Positions 6,959-15,408 of a stretch of 15,782 nt of DNA are shown here, in pieces. Numbering within the stretch: the first letter of the stretch is position 1; the number at the start of each line of letters is the position of its first letter. Where the stretch lies: positions 1 to 15,782 of the forward strand of contig CAYOPG010000052.1 of assembly GCA_964405775.1 (NCBI GenBank), in the 5' to 3' direction. This DNA is from JAAZFF01 sp964405775 (GTDB taxonomy: Bacteria > Verrucomicrobiota > Kiritimatiellia > RFP12 > UBA3636). A model generated the notes under the pieces. That model saw only the letters and a list, made by a program, of their open reading frames with translations. It was not told the DNA's origin and ran no database searches. A program made the translations under genes and the position numbers.

Positions 6959-9900
6959 CTAAACTAAAAAAGGAACTTCAGCCCAGACTTTGTCGAGCCT
7001 CTGGACGGACACCGGGGTCTTTGTCTTTAGTTCCTGCGCCCAGACTGATACACGCAGCTCTTCCAATAGCCAGCGATGCTCTTCCATGGCTTTGCTGTTG
7101 AACGGTGCACCGCCATCATCGAAGCGGATCTGGCGCTCCCACAACGGGCGCACGATGTCGAGCTTTCCAAGTTCCTTCGCAGGGTCGATGTTGCCGCGCT
7201 CAATTCGAATGCGCACGGCATCAAGATAGCGTGGATACTCCCGTAGCCATTCATGGGGAACAACGCCCGCAAAGCCGCTGTATAAAAGCCCTCCTAGTTG
7301 CTCCGCTATGTCGATAATGCTCTCTTCCGGCAGGTTGGGGGCGTTGTCGAGCTTCGCAAAGCAAGCTTCAGCCGAATCCAATATAGCCGGAACAAGCGTC
7401 GCCATTTCTGCGTGAAGCTTGCGGAATTGAATCCGACGTGCCGCGATCAGTCCGACCAATGATTCCGAAGTTCGAGGCAGTGGGTCAGACTCCGGCGCGT
7501 AAACCGACAGCAAAGCACCGCGCAGGATGTCTGCCTGGAGGCGTGGCTGGGGCGGCAGAATAGACTCAGAACGTGACGGAGCGGCAAACGTGACATCTGC
7601 CGGGATGGCGTCGAGCGACACCGTTTTTGAACGATGTTTTTTTTGTGTTTTCCCAAGCGCTCCTGATGCGGTTGGTGCGCGAAGGTTTTCGGAAAGCATA
7701 ATGAGGCGGAGAACACCCTCGCGGTGCGATGACGCCGCGGCTGCGAGAGTCGTGAATATCCGCAACGAAACGGAATCGCCGTCGTCATGCAAAGCCGGGT
7801 ATGAGTGAATCGGGGAAAGTGCCGAACCGATCCAGAGCCGTTCGGGAACGTCCGGGAACGTTACGGTTCTTATTCCGCGCATTTCCCTGAAGCCGTCAAA
7901 GTCCGGCTGCGTCGCTCCGGTCAAGACCTCAGGTGCGAGAGCCGTCAATTCATCGTGAAAATCGAAGACTTCTTTTTTTGAACGCGAAACGAAAACCTGC
8001 GCATTCTTGTCATCCACGACGCGCCAACGTATCAGTAGCTGCGGCGGCATCAAGCTTTCGTCCCATATCGCAGGGGATACGCGTACACGGCATTCACGGC
8101 TCAGCATGCGCGCGAGAGAATGTGCGAGTGGCATGTCCGTCTCCATAGACTCGAGGCAGAGGCCGGCAATCGTGCGCAAGTCCCGCCCTTTGACACCACC
8201 GAGCGCAGCTGCGATTTCAGCATGCGTGGAACGAGTCAGCTTCTGGAGCATGAAGACAACCTTGCCTTGCACAGCGCCTGGAACAAGCCAGTCTGAATGC
8301 CAAAGACGCAACAATGGAATGTCATGCATGGCCACAGTGCAAGTGATGCCATCGTCATCACCTTGAGGGTTGTGCCGGTAAGATAGCCTCATGCGTCTTC
8401 CTGCCAGATCGACGTGATCCGGGAAGCCGGCAGATGCGTCGGCGTTTTCCTCGAAATCGGCGTCCGAAAAAACAAGGCGATCAACATCTGCTTTCTTGGC
8501 ATGAGCCAACCATTTACGCAGAGCCGGCACGTTGACACAATCATCCGGCAAGAGATCGTCGTAGCGCTCAACGAACATCGAGAGTTCTGATTCCGGGTTT
8601 GTTGAACGCGTTTTGTGTGCCGCTGCAATATGCTTGCCTATGAAATCCAGATTTAGTTTTACGAATTGCGGCACGGGTTTGGGAAACTCTCCTTCAACTA
8701 ATCCGTGTCGCAGAAACAGGGCGCGGCAGAGTTCCGGGTTGATACGGGAGATGTCGGAGCGCACTCCGTCGGAAATTAACAGACCGTACAGGACTACTCG
8801 CCGCAGGGCGCGGGCAGTGCCGATTTTGGGGTCCCAGTATTCGGAATGATAGTTGTAGCGGCAGATGTGGCGGGCAGCCGGTTCGATCCAGTCGGGATTG
8901 ATAGCGGCTGCGCGTCTAGCGTACAGACGCGCCGTGTCTACTAGTTCCGAACACATGATCCACTTCGGCGGTTTCCTGAAAAGTCCGGATCCCGGGAAAA
9001 TGGAAAAACGCGTGCCGTTCGCGCCTTTGTACTCGTTTTCTTCGGGATCCCATATCCCGATCCCGCTGAGAAGACCTGACAGCAGCGCCCGGTGCAGGCC
9101 ATCGTCGGAATCTGATGACGAGTTTACGTCGATCTTTGCCATTCTCAGCATTGTCTCAAGCTGAGATCTCACGTCCTCCCACTCAAGTAGTTTCCTATAC
9201 GACACATAATTCTCTTTGCATCGTTTGCGTATGGCACTACGCGAAAGCGGCGTGGATACATTGTAAAAGAAGCGCCAGAGAACAAGTATGCCGGCGAAGT
9301 CGGACTTCTCTGTTTTGAATTTCGCATGGCATTTGTCGGCTTCGTCGCTCTTATCGACGGGACGTGTCAGAGGGTCTTCGCAAGAGAGTGCGGAGACGAC
9401 GGTGAGCGCGTCTCTCATGCAATGTTCATTTTCGGCGGCGAGAAGCATGCGTGATAGACGCGGCTCCAGTGGTAGGCGCACGATGTCGCGTCCGAGCGGT
9501 GTTATCGAATAGCGGCAAGCGGGAGGTTTGCCGTCGCGGTCTGGGGCGTTTTCCCGGATTGCCTGTAGCTCCAGCAGCTCCTTGTAGCCTTCGCGGATCA
9601 TTGATGACGCGGGAGGCTGCACAAATGGGAAGGTGTCCAGGTCCCCAAGGCTCCAGTCCAGCATAGAGAGGATGAGCCCCGCTAGCGAGGTGCGGCGTAT
9701 TTCAGGCTCCGTGTATTGAGGCCGTTTGAGCAGGTCTTCCTCGGAATATAGTCGCATGCAAATGCCGGGCCCGATGCGTCCGCATCTCCCTTTTCGCTGC
9801 TCCGCCGAAGCTTGCGCGATCGGTTCTATGTGCAGGCGCTTTACGTGTGCACGGTGGTTGTAACGGCTTATGCGCGCGAGGCCGGAATCAATCACGTAGC

Positions 9901-10804
9901 GTATTCCGGGGATAGTCACGGATGTTTCGGCAACGTTCGTTGAAAGAATAATTCTGCGCTTCCCCGGCGCCATGGTGAAAGCTCGGCGCTGGTCTGCGGC
10001 TGGCAGGCTTGCCATCAATGGGATTGGGACGCAGTTTGGCAGGGCGCGTCCCTCCAGCGTCTCCATGCAGTTTCGAATGTCGCGTTCTCCAGGCAGAAAC
10101 ACCAGTATGTCGCCCTGCGCAGGTTCTGAGAGTGCCTCTTCGACCGCATCTGCCACGGCATCAGACAAGTCGCCATCCTCCTCGGTTTCGCGGTAGCGCA
10201 CCTCGACGGGGAATGTGCGACCGGGTATGTTGATCACCGGTGCGCCTTCAAAGAATTCAGAAAAGCGGGATGTCTCGAGGGTCGCCGAAGATACAATTAC
10301 CTTGAGATCGCGGCGCCGTGGGAGGATTCGCTTCAGGCAACCCAGAATGAAGTCTATATTGAGGGTGCGCTCGTGAGCTTCGTCAACCATTATGGTGTCG
10401 TAGCGCCTTAGAAGAGGGTCATTGTGTATTTCCGCAAGCAAGATGCCGTCGGTCATGAATTTGATCTTCATGTTGCGAGGTGTCTTTCTGGCGAACCTAT
10501 GCTGCCAGCCGACGAGGTCCCCGTGCGGTGCCATCTCTTCAGAAACCCTTTCGGCAACAGTCACAGTGGCGATGCGCCGTGGTTGGGTACATGCAATGAT
10601 GCCATGTTCCCCCCGCCCGGCGGCGAGGCAGATTTTAGGTATCTGGGTTGTTTTGCCAGACCCGGTTTCGCCACAAATGACGATTACCTGGTGGTTCTTC
10701 AGAGCATCGACGATTTGACGTTTGTGTGCAAAAACCGGCAGCTCAGACGGCTTCAATGGCGTTGCCGGCGGCCGAGTCTGCCCTTCTATATGCCCGTCAG
10801 TCAT
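6959..10804 (-). CDS. hrpA: ATP-dependent RNA helicase HrpA (DEAH box)
   Basis: A 1281-residue cytoplasmic helicase, close to the roughly 1300 of E. coli HrpA, a 3'-5' helicase linked to rescue of stalled ribosomes and mRNA processing. All motor motifs are visible: G-E-T-G-S-G-K-T at 45-52, T-Q-P-R-R at 73-77, D-E-A-H at 141-144, S-A-T at 173-175, T-N-V-A-E-T-S at 289-295 and Q-R-K-G-R-C-G-R at 336-343. The winged-helix, HA2 and OB-like regions follow, then the long HrpA-specific C-terminal part with a recognisable W-R-V-V-D-D segment. The N-terminal extension before the motor is about 50 residues shorter than in E. coli. ATG 10804 has no good Shine-Dalgarno and lies 7 bases after the stop of the preceding gene, so translational coupling is likely. 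The stop abuts that of the membrane protein gene. Confidence 0.95.
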   Translation of the reverse strand: MTDGHIEGQTRPPATPLKPSELPVFAHKRQIVDALKNHQVIVICGETGSGKTTQIPKICLAAGRGEHGIIACTQPRRIATVTVAERVSEEMAPHGDLVGWQHRFARKTPRNMKIKFMTDGILLAEIHNDPLLRRYDTIMVDEAHERTLNIDFILGCLKRILPRRRDLKVIVSSATLETSRFSEFFEGAPVINIPGRTFPVEVRYRETEEDGDLSDAVADAVEEALSEPAQGDILVFLPGERDIRNCMETLEGRALPNCVPIPLMASLPAADQRRAFTMAPGKRRIILSTNVAETSVTIPGIRYVIDSGLARISRYNHRAHVKRLHIEPIAQASAEQRKGRCGRIGPGICMRLYSEEDLLKRPQYTEPEIRRTSLAGLILSMLDWSLGDLDTFPFVQPPASSMIREGYKELLELQAIRENAPDRDGKPPACRYSITPLGRDIVRLPLEPRLSRMLLAAENEHCMRDALTVVSALSCEDPLTRPVDKSDEADKCHAKFKTEKSDFAGILVLWRFFYNVSTPLSRSAIRKRCKENYVSYRKLLEWEDVRSQLETMLRMAKIDVNSSSDSDDGLHRALLSGLLSGIGIWDPEENEYKGANGTRFSIFPGSGLFRKPPKWIMCSELVDTARLYARRAAAINPDWIEPAARHICRYNYHSEYWDPKIGTARALRRVVLYGLLISDGVRSDISRINPELCRALFLRHGLVEGEFPKPVPQFVKLNLDFIGKHIAAAHKTRSTNPESELSMFVERYDDLLPDDCVNVPALRKWLAHAKKADVDRLVFSDADFEENADASAGFPDHVDLAGRRMRLSYRHNPQGDDDGITCTVAMHDIPLLRLWHSDWLVPGAVQGKVVFMLQKLTRSTHAEIAAALGGVKGRDLRTIAGLCLESMETDMPLAHSLARMLSRECRVRVSPAIWDESLMPPQLLIRWRVVDDKNAQVFVSRSKKEVFDFHDELTALAPEVLTGATQPDFDGFREMRGIRTVTFPDVPERLWIGSALSPIHSYPALHDDGDSVSLRIFTTLAAAASSHREGVLRLIMLSENLRAPTASGALGKTQKKHRSKTVSLDAIPADVTFAAPSRSESILPPQPRLQADILRGALLSVYAPESDPLPRTSESLVGLIAARRIQFRKLHAEMATLVPAILDSAEACFAKLDNAPNLPEESIIDIAEQLGGLLYSGFAGVVPHEWLREYPRYLDAVRIRIERGNIDPAKELGKLDIVRPLWERQIRFDDGGAPFNSKAMEEHRWLLEELRVSVWAQELKTKTPVSVQRLDKVWAEVPFLV

Positions 10805-10811
10805 CGGCCGT

Positions 10812-12734
10812 TTATTGTATCGGGTCGTGCGCTTCCTGAATGGAGATCACGCCTTCCTTCGACTCGAGCATGACGGCTCCGTCCGGGGTGGGAACGGTGA
10901 GATTGGCTTCTCCGAGCGGAGATTTTTCGGCGTTGAAACGCTCCTTCCATCCATCTGCCATCGGCTCGAAGCCAAAGACAACAATTGGCAACAGAGCTGC
11001 GGGACCGCAGGCCGAAGCGTGACACAAGCAATTGCCGAACGGATCCCCGTCTTTTGCGTAGATTTCGCCGTCGACGGCATCAGGATCGAATGATTCGAAG
11101 AAAGTCGTCGCCCCTGCGCGCAACATGCCGCCCCACCAGCGTCTTATCGCGCCAAGCGCCTCGTCCGACCGTCCTCCCATGTAGAGAGCCATGATTTCAA
11201 AAAACGCCATAAACGGAGTTTTAACGGCGGGTAAGTTCCCATCAAGAAGAATGTCGGAAATGTGCTGCGCAAGGTCTTCCTCCGCAAAGCCTGACACAAT
11301 CGAGAGAAAGTTTGCGTGGCGCGTGACGGGGGAGGACGGATCGCCTGGTTTGGAAAAGAAGAGGCCTTCGTTGTCGTTGAACGCTATATCCACGAGCTTG
11401 TCTTTGAGAGCCTCCGCCGTTTCGTGGCAGAGTTCGGACTCTGCCACGTCTTCCATGCGATCGGCGATCCGTTCCGCGGACTGCAGCGCCATTATGTAGA
11501 TCATCTGCAGGGTTGTCGACGGGCCTTCCGTTCCTTCGTCGGCATTCGACACGCCCGGGAGGATTCCATCGTTTGCTTTGGCAGCTTCGGAGAGAGCGAA
11601 GAGCGTGGATTTAATATCGTCGTAGCTCTCTTCCAGAAATTCCCTGTCGTCGAAATAAAGTTGGTACATGTCGTGGCAGAAGATGTACCAGAGTCGGTTT
11701 TCAGTGGAGGTCGCATCTATTCCGTATTGGGCTGCGAGTCTTAGTGTGTCGCGCACCGGATCGGGCTCGGCGAAAACATATGCGTTCGCCATGGTGCCGA
11801 CGGCAAGGGTCGCCATTGGGGGGATCGTGGATTTGGCAGGGTCTCCGGATGCTATTACGTCACGAGTGCAGACGCGCAGCGTGTATGCTGCCGACATCCA
11901 GATGCGGTTTAGCTCATCGTCCGCATGGAATGCGCCTTTGTACTCCATGGGGCGGATCTGCGCCTCGCAGGTGACAGTGAACTCCTCGCTGGATTCAACG
12001 GAAAAATATCTAAAGAAGACGGGGGCAGACGTTCTCCAAGAACCCGTGTGTGTGCGAACCATTCTGGCTGGGGCTGCATCGGCGAACGACCGCTTGTACT
12101 CGATTTCGGCGAGTGAATCGGCGAGATGCACGCTGGGTTTGGCCTTCGACCTAACTGACACGTATCCGTAGATTTCACGCTTGACGTCGTATTTCCCCTT
12201 TTCCAGAGACGCGACGTCAACGTCGATCAGCTCAAACCCGAATTCGTTGGCGTTGGGCAATCGCTCGGGCTGTTCGAAATCTATGCCGTTCAGGGAAACC
12301 TCCCAGTCGTCACCTTCCGCCTTTATGGAGGGAATCGAGGTGAAATCCTCATTGATTGTGACCTTTACGAGCAGGTCGCCTTCTGAGGAATTCATAACTA
12401 TTATGCTGCCGGATTCTTCATCGTCGAGCACTTCGACATTGGCGTTGTCAAGCGAGAGTTCCGTATTGCCGTTGACGAAGATTTCCAAGTTGCCAGCCTC
12501 AATGAATCTTCGGAAAAACACAAGAGAGCAATTGACGGGCGGAGAGCTGGAATATTCCGGGGAGAGACCGACAGATTCCGCCACGCGGTCCGTGTGGCTT
12601 TTCATGAATGCCTCGTACTGTGCGGCTGAGTAAAGCCACTCCTCGGAATCCGTTTTTTTAGAGTCGGTCAGGTTTGAGGAGTATGCCGGGTCAATTACTT
12701 GTTTTTGTGACAATTTATGTGCTATAGACTCCAT
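10812..12734 (-). CDS. Alpha-L-rhamnosidase-like (alpha/alpha)6-barrel protein, GH78-related
   Basis: A 640-residue protein with a beta-rich N-terminal half (to about 250) and a helical six-hairpin glycosidase half. It resembles GH78: the barrel opens with D-D-E-L-N-R-I-W near 272-279, and W-W-G-G-M-L-R-A-G-A-T-T-F-F-E at 533-547 matches the segment carrying the family's general-base glutamate (E547 here), followed by C-H-A-S-A-C-G-P near 571. The segment that in GH78 reads roughly D-G-x-K-R-D-R-x-x-W-x-G-D is replaced at about 295-314 by a Pro/Ser/Ala-rich stretch with one aspartate, so the general acid may be missing. No signal peptide is visible. ATG 12734 is chosen (GGTG 9 bases upstream); TTG 12749 and GTG 12746 are alternatives. 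It lies 7 bases before hrpA. It could be an inactive or re-specialised glycosidase. Confidence 0.68.
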   Translation of the reverse strand: MESIAHKLSQKQVIDPAYSSNLTDSKKTDSEEWLYSAAQYEAFMKSHTDRVAESVGLSPEYSSSPPVNCSLVFFRRFIEAGNLEIFVNGNTELSLDNANVEVLDDEESGSIIVMNSSEGDLLVKVTINEDFTSIPSIKAEGDDWEVSLNGIDFEQPERLPNANEFGFELIDVDVASLEKGKYDVKREIYGYVSVRSKAKPSVHLADSLAEIEYKRSFADAAPARMVRTHTGSWRTSAPVFFRYFSVESSEEFTVTCEAQIRPMEYKGAFHADDELNRIWMSAAYTLRVCTRDVIASGDPAKSTIPPMATLAVGTMANAYVFAEPDPVRDTLRLAAQYGIDATSTENRLWYIFCHDMYQLYFDDREFLEESYDDIKSTLFALSEAAKANDGILPGVSNADEGTEGPSTTLQMIYIMALQSAERIADRMEDVAESELCHETAEALKDKLVDIAFNDNEGLFFSKPGDPSSPVTRHANFLSIVSGFAEEDLAQHISDILLDGNLPAVKTPFMAFFEIMALYMGGRSDEALGAIRRWWGGMLRAGATTFFESFDPDAVDGEIYAKDGDPFGNCLCHASACGPAALLPIVVFGFEPMADGWKERFNAEKSPLGEANLTVPTPDGAVMLESKEGVISIQEAHDPIQ

Positions 12735-12769
12735 GGGCAATTTCACCAACGTGGTTTCATCTCAAATCT

Positions 12770-12775
12770 ATTATA
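12770..12775 (-). promoter_or_regulatory. Candidate promoter (-10 box) of the rhamnosidase-like gene and hrpA
   Basis: A perfect TATAAT reads on the minus strand at 12775-12770, about 36 bases before ATG 12734. TTGACG at 12794-12789 is a good -35 box but only 13 bases away, too short for a standard sigma-70 promoter. At 17 bases only a weak TTCATT is present. The site sits in the 110-base gap after the oxidoreductase gene, where a new transcript would start. Confidence 0.4.
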
Positions 12776-12844
12776 ATGCACCTTGTTTCGTCAATGAAAA
12801 GTTGAAATGCATGGCTCCGGAAAATTCATCAGATAGCCGACGCT

Positions 12845-13846
12845 TCAGCCGGCGGCTTGCTGGAGGAGCAGTGCGTCGCGGGCGCTTATAATGACGCGGT
12901 CGGTGTCAAGCTCGGTCGGAATGCCGCGAAGATCGTCGAGAAATGCTTCCAGATAGGATTTGGGGTTTTCGGAATCGACCGGTATCTGGAGAGGCTCTTT
13001 TTCTCCGTCGAAATAAGCGGTAACGGTTTGGGAGGAGGCGTTGCATTCCACCATGCCGAGGGTGCCCCAGAATGTGAAGCGCCAGTACGAAGGATGTGTG
13101 AAGCCGAAGGTTGAGGGAGCGGAGTATGAGACGTCGCCCATGACACCGCATCCATTGTCGAGTTCGAACATAACTTGGGCGGCGTCGCGGAAGGAATCAC
13201 TGCGCACGTCGAAAGCCTGCCATTCTCTCGCCGCGGTTATTCTCGCGATCCCAGATCCCGCGATCAATGGTATGATGTCGAAAGCGTGCGATCCTATGTC
13301 GTTTATGGTGCCGCCGTGTTTCCCGGGTTCGAAGTACCATGAGGGGCGCGTGTTGCGGTTCAGTGGATGCTGCCCGGTGAATAGTATCTGAGTGATTTTC
13401 CCAAGCCGTCCTTCAGAGACAAGGCGGCGCACGACGGCAAGAGCCTGGCTGGATCTCAGCTCAAGCATGCAACCGACGCAAAGACCTCCGGCCTTCGCAA
13501 GGCTGTATATTTCATCAAGCTCTCCAATATCCGTGCATAGCGGTTTGTCGGCTATTACGTGGCGTCCTGCCTTTAGGGCTTGTATGGCCATAGAGCCGCG
13601 CTTTGTGTAATAGTCGCCAATCGCTATGACATCGCACTGCACGCTTTCAAGAACGTCGGCAAAACTCTCGTGCGTTATCGTCACGGTTTTTTTGTCGGCT
13701 AGCGAGCGTCTGGTCGCTTCGTCTTCCTCGCAGCAGGCTACGACCTCAAAGTCGTCCGAAGCTTTCATATTTGTTAACAACGAGCCTATGTGCCCGTGAC
13801 GGAATCCGGCGAATGCTACTTTGAATCGTTTTTTCATGTTATTCAT
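12845..13846 (-). CDS. Gfo/Idh/MocA-family oxidoreductase
   Basis: A 333-residue NAD(P)-dependent dehydrogenase, probably acting on a sugar, cyclitol or glycoside; the substrate is unknown. The N-terminal Rossmann fold begins V-A-F-A-G-F-R-H-G-H at 10-19. The family E-K-P motif appears as D-K-P at 100-102 (K101 is the usual catalytic lysine), and N-D-I-G-S-H-A-F-D at 182-190 supplies the conserved His187 and Asp190 region. Length is typical. There is no signal peptide. ATG 13846 is listed first in the frame; ATG 13837 is three codons later, and neither has a clear Shine-Dalgarno. The gene starts 5 bases after the stop of the TMTC-like gene, so it is likely cotranscribed and translationally coupled. 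Together with its neighbours it could serve sugar or glycan modification. Confidence 0.9.
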   Translation of the reverse strand: MNNMKKRFKVAFAGFRHGHIGSLLTNMKASDDFEVVACCEEDEATRRSLADKKTVTITHESFADVLESVQCDVIAIGDYYTKRGSMAIQALKAGRHVIADKPLCTDIGELDEIYSLAKAGGLCVGCMLELRSSQALAVVRRLVSEGRLGKITQILFTGQHPLNRNTRPSWYFEPGKHGGTINDIGSHAFDIIPLIAGSGIARITAAREWQAFDVRSDSFRDAAQVMFELDNGCGVMGDVSYSAPSTFGFTHPSYWRFTFWGTLGMVECNASSQTVTAYFDGEKEPLQIPVDSENPKSYLEAFLDDLRGIPTELDTDRVIISARDALLLQQAAG

Positions 13847-13851
13847 CTAGG

Positions 13852-15408
13852 TTAATCGTTGTGTTTAGCGTTGTATATGGTGTTGAGGATATCCTTGACG
13901 ATAGAGTTGTCGGGTTCAAGTTCCAGAACCACGTTGTACTCGGCGGCCGCTTCGTGAATGCGTCCGTTCTTCAAGAGTATGTTGCCGAGATTCTGGCGGA
14001 TGTCGGCGCGTCGCGGCGCTAGTGACTTTGCTGTCTGGTATGCTTGCAGGGCTTCTTCCGTACTGCCCAGTTGCTCAAGTGCGACGCCGGTGTTNNNNNN
14101 NNNNNNNNNNNNNNNNNNNNNNNNNNNNNNNNNNNNNNNNNNNNNNNNNNNNNNNNNNNNNNNNNNNNNNNNNNNNNNNNNNNNNNNNNNNNNNCTGGCG
14201 GTCTCGCCTGCATGCTGCAGTGCCAGAGCAAGATTGTAGTCGGCGGGGTAGTCTGGATCGAGGAGCAATGCGTACTCGTACGATGATACGGCTTCTGCCG
14301 GGCGGTTCTGTTTGAAGAGGAGGAGCCCGTAATTATAGTAAGCAGCCACAAATTCTGGTCCAGTGTCTATTGCGCGCCGTAGCGCCGGTTCGGCGCGTTG
14401 TAGCTCACCGAGGTTCAGCCAGTGGACTCCAATGTTGTTCCAGGGAATCGGTGCGGCGGGATCTGACTTAACCCATTGGTTGGAGAAAGCGAGGTCGTTT
14501 CGGAACGACGCGCTGCGTCCCAGCGTGATGGTTGCGCATACGGCAGTAATGCCGCAGGCCGCCGCCAGCAAGGCGTGTCTGTGGCGGTGTGCTACAGGAT
14601 ATGCTGTAAAGACTGAAGCGGCGAGAGCGGGCAGCGCCAGACCGGCAAGGAAAACATAGCGTTCGTCAAAACGAGCCTCCTGCTCGAGTATGTTTGCGGT
14701 TGGCGACTGTATAATCACGAACCACGCCAGCCAGAATATCGTGATTCGTCCGACCGATGCCCGCACCCGCCAGGCGGCAAGGACGAGCGCAGACGACAAC
14801 AGCACGGCCACTGCCGCGCGCCACGGCGGCGCCAGCCAAACTTCGGGCGGCGGTTCGTACGCAAGCTGCACGAAAGGAGCTATAAGCGACTGCAGTGCGT
14901 AAACGTACGAGAGCAATGGAATCAAGGGAAAGCCGTCCGTGGCAAGCACCCATTCAGAGCCGCCGAAGATTTGGCGCCGTATGAACATGTAAATGATGGC
15001 AAGAATCGCCATGGCGCCATACCAGTACGCATTTTTTACGGGTTGTTTTAATCGCTTGTCTTCGGCGAGATCGAGGGTGTCGGACAGCAGGAAAAGAACC
15101 GGCATGACAATTGCCTGTTCCTTAGAAAACAATGCGAGAGCCCATAGCAAGACCGCGCCAGCGCGAGCCTGAGTGCCGGGCATAAGCCAGAATTTCATGG
15201 ATAATAGCATGAAGAAAGCGGGCAATAGTGTCTCGCGTCCGGAGCAAGCCGGGTACACGGTGGAGGATGCTACTGGGTGCACCATGAAAACAAGCGCCAC
15301 GAACCAGCCAGCGGGTTTGCCAAGCTTAAACGGCCTGCCTCTCAGAAGTCCGTATGCGGCGAGCGCTGTTAGTCCGGCTAGGACAGCGTTGAAGGCGTGG
15401 AAAGGCTC
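13852..15408 (-). CDS. TMTC-like GT-C membrane protein with TPRs, C-terminal part (frameshifted, contains gap)
   Basis: This is the larger part of one gene whose N-terminus is at 15326-15700. It encodes the remaining membrane segments of a GT-C/TMTC-like protein followed by C-terminal tetratricopeptide repeats. The H-P motif region (V-F-M-V-H-P, then S-G-R-E-T-L-L) and the later P-T-A-N and D-E-R-Y-V-F segment match the TMTC pattern; eukaryotic TMTCs are protein O-mannosyltransferases (GT105). At least five TPR units follow, for example N-L-G-E-L-Q-R-A-E-P-A-L-R-R-A-I. The frame runs without stop up to about 15411, and the residues before 15300 (H-A-F-N-A-V-L-A-G-L) are family-like, so the ATG near 15300 is not the true start. 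A 100-base N run interrupts the TPR region. The catalytic role is inferred; it may act in glycosylation of protein or surface polymer. Confidence 0.72.
   Translation of the reverse strand, partial: EPFHAFNAVLAGLTALAAYGLLRGRPFKLGKPAGWFVALVFMVHPVASSTVYPACSGRETLLPAFFMLLSMKFWLMPGTQARAGAVLLWALALFSKEQAIVMPVLFLLSDTLDLAEDKRLKQPVKNAYWYGAMAILAIIYMFIRRQIFGGSEWVLATDGFPLIPLLSYVYALQSLIAPFVQLAYEPPPEVWLAPPWRAAVAVLLSSALVLAAWRVRASVGRITIFWLAWFVIIQSPTANILEQEARFDERYVFLAGLALPALAASVFTAYPVAHRHRHALLAAACGITAVCATITLGRSASFRNDLAFSNQWVKSDPAAPIPWNNIGVHWLNLGELQRAEPALRRAIDTGPEFVAAYYNYGLLLFKQNRPAEAVSSYEYALLLDPDYPADYNLALALQHAGETAXXXXXXXXXXXXXXXXXXXXXXXXXXXXXXXXXXNTGVALEQLGSTEEALQAYQTAKSLAPRRADIRQNLGNILLKNGRIHEAAAEYNVVLELEPDNSIVKDILNTIYNAKHND
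14095..14194. other. Assembly gap (100 Ns) inside the TPR region
   Basis: Exactly 100 Ns, a standard placeholder of unknown true length. TPR sequence is readable on both sides in the same nominal frame. Near-identical repeat units are a common reason for such a break. Confidence 0.98.

Noticed and set aside
12835..12857. Hairpin around the stop codon of the oxidoreductase gene as a terminator
   Set aside because: The 8-bp stem has a mismatch and no T-run follows on the minus strand, so it is not a convincing intrinsic terminator.
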